Assembly (NCBI RefSeq): GCF_963675165.1 | Contig: NC_087377.1 | Span: 6,713,122-6,777,121, forward strand | Reading direction: 5' to 3' | DNA from: Halichondria panicea | Lineage: Eukaryota; Porifera; Demospongiae; Suberitida; Halichondriidae | DNA length: 64,000 bases | Shown here: positions 56,920-64,000 of the stretch, in pieces | How the letters are laid out: every line of letters starts with the position of its first letter | How positions within the stretch are numbered: position 1 is the first letter of the stretch | Made by a program: the position numbers and the translations under genes | Notes under the pieces: generated by a model | Databases searched by the model: none | What the model saw: the letters and a program-made list of their open reading frames with translations, nothing else | Told to the model about the DNA's origin: nothing

Positions 56920-57010
56920 TGATGGTGGACAGCAAGAGTAAGACCGACTGCCACACCGACGCCGACAACGCCGATACCTATTCCGATGTATACTCCCAAG
57001 GTAGTCACTG
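56920..57010 (-). CDS. Membrane-spanning exon fragment
   Basis: On the minus strand the text TLGVYIGIGIGVVGVGVAVG followed by LTLAVHHH is a single Gly/Val-rich transmembrane helix ending at a GTAGGTG donor. It could be the membrane exon of a type I receptor, but neighbouring exons on the same strand were not linked to it. Confidence 0.35.
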
Positions 57011-57859
57011 TGGCTTTTCCCTAAAAGATGGCTAAGCCTTCTTTTACAGGTTCAAAGATATTCCTGGAGGTAAGCAAATATCTTTCATTCATTGCAAAAA
57101 AAAAAAACACTAGGATGCTCCGTGGTATTAAAATATATGCTGAACTGGAGGAAAAAAATTTGTAAAGAAAAAGAACCTCTCCAAGCTGAGCAAGATGATT
57201 CAACGAACAGAACAGCCTCACGACAGGAGATGATCTGAAAACTGCTGTAACTAGAAACAACAGTTGTATCCTTCCAAGCAATGACCAAAAATAACAAAGG
57301 TACATTGGACCTCAAAGCTAAAGTTGTGAAAATAGTGATGTGAAGTAGTTACGCAGCAAAATGGTAAACACGATGTCACCCTATGAAACAAGGAAATCTT
57401 GAACTACATGTACATAATTATCATGCACTGTCAAGGGTAACGCAGTACAAGAAATTCGGAAGTACAGAACAGATCGGCCGACACCAAACACACCAAATCC
57501 ATTGGTGGGATGGTCTTGATGGCGTGACCACGGTAGGACCGGGAGCCTCGCTTTTTTCTAATAGCTGCGGCGTTAATTCTACGGACCGCGGTGGACCGCG
57601 GTGGACCCTGGCAATCCGCGGTGTTAATTCTATACTAACCGCGGCCACATGTGAGAGACTTTCCACACCAATTTAGATGCTACCTTTACCTGCATGTTTG
57701 TAGTAAGGAAGTAGTTTCAATAGATTTTGAAATACTAAAAGGACAACACAAACAGGAAATAGTTTCAATAGATTTTGAAATACTAAAAAGACAACACGAA
57801 ATAGCTTCAAAAAGAAATGTATATATATAGTCAAGACTCTCAGTCATCATTGGACTCCT

Positions 57860-58235
57860 TCAGAACATCTTCAGTGTTCTGAGCGATGTCAAATTTTGTA
57901 TAAACCCTAAACTCACACGACGACGATGACTGAACATCATCTCCATATTCAGTGGAAACAGGGATCGACAAGTGTGCTGTGGGGGGACAGTTAAGTTGGT
58001 TGGTAACAGACAGATGTCAATAACCCTAAACTCACAGGTTTCAACCGACGACGATGACTGAACATCATCTCCATATTCAGTGTTGTGAGCAATGGGGACC
58101 GACAACAATGAGTGTGCTGTGGGGACAGTTAAGTTGGTTGGTAACAGACAGATGTCAAATTTATTCAGTGTTGTGAGCAATTGGGACCGACAACAATGAG
58201 TGTGCTGTGGGGGACAGTTAAGTTGGTTGGTAACT
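57860..58235. repeat. Three-unit tandem repeat of about 115 bp
   Basis: The units carry GACGATGACTGAACATCATC, TCCATATTCAGTG, GTGTGCTGTGGGG and ACAGTTAAGTTGGTTGGTAA in order. They lie directly downstream of the last exon seen of the PD-(D/E)XK-like gene and read open on the minus strand (LLPTNLTVPxxHT), so they may be transcribed with it. Confidence 0.75.
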
Positions 58236-58453
58236 TGTACTCACCGGATATTTCCAACAAATCTTGCCTTTGTCGCTTGTTGTCCAAACTGTTTGAATTC
58301 AAATTGTTGCCCAAATTTGTGGCATCCAAATTTTGTTGGAGGGCATCTGCATTCATGTGAAAAGTTAAGCTGGTAACAGTTTTGAAAATTGTAGCACTTG
58401 TAGTAACAGGCCCTAAAAAATTGCTAGACTAAAGTGTTTGTTGATAAACTCAC

Positions 58454-59180
58454 AGAAACATGCTGATAGAAGAGGCTGCAAGTTCCGTATGCTGCCCATC
58501 TTTCCAAATCCTTCGCTAGGTGCATACGGACTATTGTCAACTGGAGGGATAAAGGTTATGCGAATAAAAGCTAACAAGTGGCAACTTTTTGATGGTTTGG
58601 AACTTACACTTTTATCTGAAACCAGGAACCCCCACACAGAACTGGCCATGTCCTTTTTCAAAAAGCTCATCAACATAGATAGCAATAGCTGCCCCTTCCC
58701 GGCTTCGGAATGTGATTTCACATGTTTGGCCTAATTAATATGCATGTACACATAGGTAGGGAGAAAAAACTACCTCTGCGATAACCAGCTGATTGTTTTC
58801 ACTATCAAGTAAGGCTCCATCAGTTATACCCTGTATGTTCGTTCATTCGTACAACACACAAAATAAATAATTCATGACCTTACTTCAATTTTGAAAGTGT
58901 AGGATTTTTTCTGCCATATCCCTCTAGTAGTCCAGCTCAGCCCCAACACTTGTGATTTAACGTTTGTGGTGGTGGATACTTGTGAACTGTAAAAAAAAGA
59001 GTAGGCCATGAAAATTGGGCAGCTTAACTATTCTGAAATTAGAATCAATGTATCATGAACCTCACAGTTCTATGGGTGGAAGAGACATAAACCTACCAGA
59101 ATTTGCCGTCATATCTTGGTCAACCAAAACAAGCTGGAATATCGAGGTTATAAGTGTCTTTGCAACATCATTTTGATAAA
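58454..59180 (-). CDS. PD-(D/E)XK nuclease-like protein, five short exons
   Basis: Five exons connect with matching phases on the minus strand: about 59180-59097, 58978-58884, 58830-58774, 58730-58608 and 58540-58454. The introns are only 40-120 bases. The text runs QNDVAKTLITSIFQLVLVDQ, then VLGLSWTTRGIWQKKSYTFK, then GALLDSENNQLVIAEAKHVK. It continues with GQLLLSMLMSFLKKDM, SVWGFLVSDKS and LTIVRMHLAKDLERWAAYGT. An Asp (LLDSE), a Glu-x-Lys (AEAK) about ten residues later on a hydrophobic strand, and a following Gln in a helix (GQLLLSML) are the arrangement of PD-(D/E)XK phosphodiesterases. The first exon has no convincing ATG, and exons beyond 58454 are uncertain, so the gene is partial. A nuclease role is inference from motif order. 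Confidence 0.5.
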
Positions 59181-59357
59181 AAAATCTCTTCGCATTTCTT
59201 CAAGCTTTGTGATAGATTGTTCATTCGTGATGGTATTCTAGCAGTTGATAGTCCAGGCTGGATGCCTGTTTGGTATTTGTTAGAGTATATTATATGCTTA
59301 ACTCGCCTATGATACAAGTTCTCTCTATACTGAACTAAAGTTTGTACAATAATAGTG

Positions 59358-59451
59358 CAGCATTTGATAGCGCCAACAACCTCTATGTGACTGATCGTAA
59401 TCGAGTACAAGTCTTCGATGCTGAATGTCAATATTTTGAGAGCATTCTCAG
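59358..59451 (+). CDS. NHL-repeat exon
   Basis: A plus-strand exon after an AATAGTGCAG acceptor reads FDSANNLYVTDRNRVQVFDA followed by ECQYFESIL and then a stop or donor-like GGTAG. This is a textbook NHL beta-propeller blade, as found in TRIM-NHL proteins. No neighbouring blades were found, so it is an isolated exon or a remnant. It overlaps no other gene call. Confidence 0.5.
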
Positions 59452-59761
59452 GTAGTCAGGTATCTTTGCAGTGACACAGTGTACGTGAGCAACGATTACG
59501 TTGTGATTTTGTTCACATCTGAGGGCACCACTTTTGGTGTAGGTGGGTGGGGAAACAAAAAGGCACAATTTACGGACTCTCTATATTGATTGTATTGACG
59601 CACCAGCAGTTTCTGCCTGGCGATTTGGTAAATAGCAGGCAATTAGGGTAGGTGGGCGCATTGCGCGTGTCACCGGGGATTAGTAGTTCTCCTACTACCT
59701 ACTGCAAAATTGGTATAAATTGCATTCTCTATACTTACACTTTGATTATAGTCCCCTGAAT

Positions 59762-60260
59762 TTACAGGCCTGCTGAATCGGGTGTGCAATACCCTGGCCT
59801 CTGGAGGGCTTTGTCTGGTGGTCGTGTGTTAAACAATTTCCTCACACCACATTCTTCTTTGCATTGCCTGCGAGGCATTAACTTTGGCCAGTCTAAGCAC
59901 TTTTCATATGCCGTTTTCCGTCGAAATGCTTGGTCATATACCAACCAACTATCGCCTTCATAATCAGTGTAGCATCTGACGATAATTGATTGGTAAGCCA
60001 TCAATTGAGGTGAGCGAGCACGCTCACCAGAGTGCTGTAACACTAAATCCAGGAGAATTCGAAGAAGCTCCCTTCTTGAGCTTGCTCGAACATTATCTTG
60101 CACCCCGGGTAGTAGCTGCCAGAGACTATATTTTTTCATTATCTTTTCTGGCACGGGCACAACCCCATCGCCGAGGTATAAACTTGCTACCAATCCCTCA
60201 CTCGTAGCCTCAGCTGATCGCCATAGTGTCGAGGTATTGGCTAATGCTGAAGCCGGTTGA
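59762..60260 (-). CDS. Gag-like ORF of a tyrosine-recombinase retrotransposon
   Basis: The minus-strand frame is open from above 60260 to a stop at 59762. It includes VPVPEKIMKKYSLWQLLPGV, SPQLMAYQSIIVRCYTDYEG and DSWLVYDQAFRRKTA. The last two blocks match LIVRCERNYQPAQWVAYDRA in the gag-like protein at 44815-46356, so the two proteins belong to the same superfamily. The zinc knuckle is missing, and no RT or recombinase is near. It is a solo remnant or a domesticated gag; no expression evidence is visible. Confidence 0.7.
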
Positions 60261-61139
60261 GATATGGATATTTGTGGATGGCAGCACCACTAACCACATG
60301 GTCATACGTATTCTTCCGTTTTATTTTTACAATTTCCGTTCTCATGATTCTCTGCTTTCCCCTGTTCTCCGTGTTCTCATGCGTGTTTCTCCTGTTCTCT
60401 TGTTTGAATGTCATTGTCTTTGTCCCCCTCCCTGCAGACTGCTCCCCTTATACGTTTAAATGGGTGTCCATTACAGTTTACTAGGTAGCCGGCTATCATG
60501 AATTTCCCCCCGTTTAGTTTAATAAACTTAAGCATTCAAATCACATAGTAATCTTAACAGCAGCATCAGTTTCTCACTTCTTGTGAGACTTCAACCTTTT
60601 AGGTGGGCATAACTTTCAAAGTTCATCGTAGAGGCACGAATCAGTTAAACGTTTTTTTTTACCCGTTGAGAGGATGACGTCCCAATGGTGACGTCTTTAT
60701 TAGGGTTCAGGATCTCGGTCTATGCCGCCTCAATGGTGACGTCTTCATTTAGCTGAAGGGATCTCGGTCTGTGACGTCTCAATGGTGACGTCTTCATTAG
60801 CTGAAGGGATTTCGGTCTGTGACGTCTCAATGTTCAGGGCTGAGAGGTGTGACACCTCCCTCAGATCTACGTCAATGTCTTCCTTGTTTCTACATTCATA
60901 CTTGCACGCTGCAATAGTTATAATGCAGCAGTAGGGACACAAGAATAAACATAATGTTTTTTCTCCAGCCTACTTTGGAAAAATGCAAAGCATCTTCGTT
61001 TCCTTTCCGTGCTGGCTTTTACAATGTGACTAGTGTTTTATCTTTTTGGCATATAACTTTCAATAACCATACTCTCTATGTTGTAAAAATTCATACCACT
61101 TGTTAAGGGTGTAGCAAAGCTCAACAAAAGAAATCATGA
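60261..61139. other. Gene-free stretch with short direct repeats
   Basis: A block CAATGGTGACGTCTT followed by TCATTAGCTGAAGGGAT occurs three times between 60680 and 60830. Otherwise no gene or structure was recognised. Confidence 0.45.
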
Positions 61140-61189
61140 ATGCAACTACTAATACATAATGTTGAATCCACCCACGCGCAAACGGTCCC

Positions 61190-61560
61190 TCTTTTCACTC
61201 AAGGTCATCTTGACCGTCCTCTACTGGGCTACGGTCCAACGCTTTGTCCACAACGTCGGCTTCCATCGTCCTCTGAGCATCACTCAACGAGTGGTGTGCT
61301 CCCTCCAGCTCCTCTGCTTGAGCTCTCAACCTCTCTTCCAGGCTAGTCTGCTCAGTCTGGTCAACGTGGCCATTCGCTCAGTTGATGCCGCCCTCCTAGA
61401 GTACCGTCCTCTACTGGGCTACGGTCCAACGCTTTGTCCACAACGTCGGCTTCAGTGTCCACCGCGTCTCATGTCCGCTGTTCTATCGTCCTCTGAGCAT
61501 CCCTCAACGAGTGGTGTGCTCCCTCTAGCTCCTCTTCGCCAGAGTCCACAAAGGCCCAAA
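61190..61560. repeat. Large imperfect tandem duplication
   Basis: CGTCCTCTACTGGGCTACGG with CCAACGCTTTGTCCACAACG occurs at about 61216 and 61405. ATCGTCCTCTGAGCATC with CTCAACGAGTGGTGTGCTCC occurs at about 61266 and 61485. The GC content is higher than the surroundings. Confidence 0.75.
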
Positions 61561-61684
61561 CATCAGCCGGACTCCGGCCCATGTCCGTGAGTCTACCTCC
61601 CAGCATTAACCCCAGGTCTGAACCACAGGCCGTCACTGGCACTTCCAAAGCTGTGGCTACACGTCTCAGCCACTCCGTCCTCAC
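61469..61684 (-). CDS. Unrecognised GC-richer ORF
   Basis: The minus-strand text MRTEWLRRVATALEVPVTAC continues to GSDLGLMLGGRLTDMGRSPA and ends with an acidic, helix-prone tail (GAHHSLRDAQRTIE). The same tail is encoded in the tandem duplication to its left. It has a coding-like composition and could be a fragment of a mobile-element protein with a coiled coil, but no family was recognised. Confidence 0.3.
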   Translation of the reverse strand: MRTEWLRRVATALEVPVTACGSDLGLMLGGRLTDMGRSPADVWAFVDSGEEELEGAHHSLRDAQRTIEQRT

Positions 61685-61867
61685 ACTCCTGGACGCGAAA
61701 GGTATTGGCAGGCCCTAGGTTCCACGTGCTCCCGTCGTCGCTCCACCTTCAGCCATCGCTCAGGCTCGCCACAGACCCCAGTCCAAAGCTCCCTGCCAAC
61801 CCACGTCTCCTACTGACCTGGATGTAAAGTCTCGGCCTGGACCTCCATTGTACCTTAGAATTCTTAT

Positions 61868-61985
61868 ATTCCAACGTGTAACACATCACGTGTTACACCC
61901 ACACACACAGCCTGACATCACTACTGCTAAGGTAAAACATCACGTGTTACACCCATACACACAGTCTGACATCACTACTGCTAAG
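61868..61985. repeat. Two-unit repeat with CACGTG palindrome
   Basis: Two units of about 56 bases share ACATCACGTGTTACACCCA and CTGACATCACTACTGCTAAG. The first unit is preceded by GTGTAACAC, making a short GTGTAACAC...GTGTTACAC palindrome around CACGTG. Confidence 0.75.
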
Positions 61986-64000
61986 GTGATACTATAAAAG
62001 TTAGTTTCTAGTCCAGTTACACATGCACTGAATTACAGTACCAAAAATTAACAGGGGGCAGCCATTTCATTCATTCATTTCCTCTCACCTCAATCAAACC
62101 AGAGGATCAGATCCCTGGTCACCTGTATCCAACAACTCAATTCAGCACCTCATGGGGTGTGGATGGGTTGAGTTACATTGCTCGATGATTATAAATATCG
62201 ATCACTGCTTGCTTACACCAGTATAGCTTTCTGTACTCGTCTGCTTGTGTTTTCGTTGTCGTTTAAGATGAGCATATCCTCGATTTTCTTCATTGTTCTA
62301 CAAGATTGGTACATTCTGAACTTCAAGATGTTTATCTTGCAAAAATGGGGAACGTTTAACGTATTGAACTTCTTTTCTTTATAGTATGACAACACTACGA
62401 CAGTGAGCAACTCAGACCCACCTTTCTTGAACAAAATAATTGCATGGTGATAGCACTTTTGAAGGAGAATGACAGCGACTTTCCCATATTGATTCGATGT
62501 GTTTCCTCAACTGCCCAATGTTGTATGAATGATTGGAGCTTATATATTCCAACAATTCAGTGATAGACCCTCATCCCTCACCTCCATGGGTATTGCCGCG
62601 GAGAACACATGTCTGTTGGCATGTGACATGTGGACATATTTGTTGAGCCTGCTCCACACTGCGTAAATATTTAAGATCCAAGCTGTCCGGTCCGGTCCCA
62701 AGTATTAAGTCACTGCATGGAGCTTTTATCTCGTGGTCATTACAAGATTTATTATTTGCCAAGAGCCTGCATGTACTAGATATAAGTACGTAGCACACAC
62801 AAATCTATATACTGTGAGCATGTTCTTCAACCGATATCAAGAAAGACTGCTGCTGCTGGTGATGTGGCCATGCAGATTGTGGGGACATGATGCCTTGGCT
62901 GACTATATGGAGATGTTCCAGCCTGGACCTAGAGGCCATCAACTGTTGTACATAGATGTATCAAGTGTAATGATGTAGGTATACATTTACAATTATGACC
63001 CATTGTCTATTCTATATAATGGCTTAAATAATAGCATATGCACATGCCCTTACTATCAATCACGCTTCTACTCCACACAGCATTGACCGAGGTGATAGGT
63101 GCTGGTCACCGCTTCACTGCTTGGTCCTGACTATAATAACTGGCGATAGACCTTAAGTAAGCAAAGCCTCTCCATCGATACACACACAATATTCTCTATA
63201 CTGGATTGTTGAGAGGTATTTCCTGAGGGTAGGATCTGGTTGATCTGGTATTTTTTTATTTGTATGTTGTAATACTCATGCTAGTAAATGAGGTGCAAAT
63301 GATTTTGGAGTGATCAAGACACCCACTATTGATTTACAACAACTTTTACGTACATGTTTTTTAATGTGATTTATATAATTGTCTTTTTAGGATGTGAAGC
63401 AAAAAGCTTGTAAGAAAAAATTCAAGCCATTCTCGACCTCAACCAGATCCTACTTTCTCTCGACAAAACAAAAGCATCTAGGAAGATATAAATTCAACCA
63501 TTATAAGACACTTAGTAACCTCACCTGTCACCTCATTATTAAGTACATATCATATACATGTTTATTTTTGCTTGTGTGTACCTTGTGTTAAACATTATAT
63601 AATATTTATAATAAATTATTATTGAGATCCCTTAGAGTACAGTATTACACTTATAATTAGTGTCAAGACTCACAAAGGGAGTTTAGTAAGATATAAATAC
63701 ATTGTTGTCGTGTTTATAATGTTATTATCTAACTAAAATAATTATGATAGATCTAGCTTTTTTACTGATATGGATGCCATCATGAAGCCCTTAAATTCCT
63801 TTAATTACACTGTCCACAGTATGAGCTTAGACATGCTTAGGGCTCCAGCTTGAGATACTCTCATAATTATACCATGTGGCTTCGATTTACGCCGCAATAG
63901 AGGGCCTGTAATCGAGGCTACATTCCGTAAGTAGGATTGTGACATATGACGTAATGCGTTTCCAATCCCTTTCCTTTACTATCTAGCTATAATTATATAG
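61986..64000. other. Right end of window, no gene recognised
   Basis: Short ORFs exist here (for example at 62733-62978 and 63394-63591), but none shows a domain, signal or splice support that I trust. The DNA is AT-rich, with TAATTATA-type text common throughout. Confidence 0.35.

Larger units (their letters stand above)
55110..57290 (-). repeat. Dispersed exon-like repeat (55110-55190 and 57165-57250)
   Basis: The two segments share AACCTCTCCAAGCTGAGCAA and AGGAGATGRTCTGAAAACTG and read similarly on the minus strand (TAVFRPSPVV against TAVFRSSPVV). They resemble the GTVVFRPTPV text at 54520. They may be duplicated exons of one extracellular-domain family, or repeats derived from such a gene. 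Confidence 0.4.

Noticed and set aside
61159-61590. A plus-strand ORF of 143 codons in the tandem duplication
   Set aside because: Its length comes from the repeated GC-rich segment. It lacks any domain, and the opposite strand has a more coding-like composition.
1-64000. tRNA, rRNA or mitochondrial or bacterial contaminant sequence
   Set aside because: No cloverleaf with a recognisable anticodon arm or rRNA core motif was seen, and spliced genes occur throughout, so the window is nuclear and eukaryotic.

Overview
The window reads as nuclear DNA of an early-branching animal, most likely a sponge (demosponge). Genes are split by short GT-AG introns and are of animal type (an MRTO4 ribosome-assembly factor, a Golgi carbohydrate sulfotransferase, NHL-, FN3- and BEN-type exons). 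The intergenic DNA is AT-rich and packed with small inverted-repeat elements, and several classes of transposon are present. There are no bacterial operons, rRNA genes or CRISPR arrays. The species call is inference from gene content only.

Layout. 1-7,000: foldback elements and a class III (LigB-type) extradiol dioxygenase-like gene whose seven visible exons lie on the plus strand at 888-3,962; no C-terminal exon could be found. 7,000-22,900: an accessory cluster of AIG1/Toc34-like P-loop GTPases that carry glycine-zipper hydrophobic tails. It holds a plus-strand protein with two degenerate GTPase domains (7,033-9,018), a head-to-head pair of GTPase genes (20,137-22,507), a decayed direct duplicate of that whole pair (about 10,308-13,245), a lone C-terminal fragment (18,703-19,149), and a frame-broken multi-pass membrane protein gene (14,233-15,303) with a truncated copy of its own 5' end just upstream. 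22,900-25,850: no genes, several small elements.

25,854-28,110 (minus): complete six-exon MRTO4 homologue, which can be reconstructed in phase and uses one GC-AG intron. 29,789-33,276 (plus): carbohydrate sulfotransferase of the CHST8-14 group, followed by a perfect 51-nt palindrome. 34,298-38,296: a 4.0-kb TA-flanked Tc1/mariner element that holds two convergent spliced genes, a transposase (apparently lacking its second catalytic Asp) and a BEN-domain protein. 41,102-46,672 (minus): a near-complete tyrosine-recombinase (DIRS/Ngaro-type) retrotransposon with the A1-ORFs-B1-A2-B2 terminal repeat plan. 46,698-48,379 (minus): a Mutator-like transposase with one frameshift. 49,100-54,000: a roughly 1-kb direct repeat pair flanking a 1,954-bp CACTG-ended, CMC-like element. 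54,000-64,000: fragmentary exons and repeats, including a multi-exon minus-strand gene that I read as a PD-(D/E)XK-type nuclease-like protein (58,454 to about 59,180), an NHL-repeat exon, and a gag-like ORF of the tyrosine-recombinase retrotransposon kind.

The parts most likely to be new are the glycine-zipper GTPase cluster with its tandem pseudo-GTPase, the Tc1 element carrying a BEN-domain gene, and the short-exon PD-(D/E)XK-like gene. Several genes contain single-base frameshifts. These could be real decay or assembly indels, and the sequence alone cannot separate the two.
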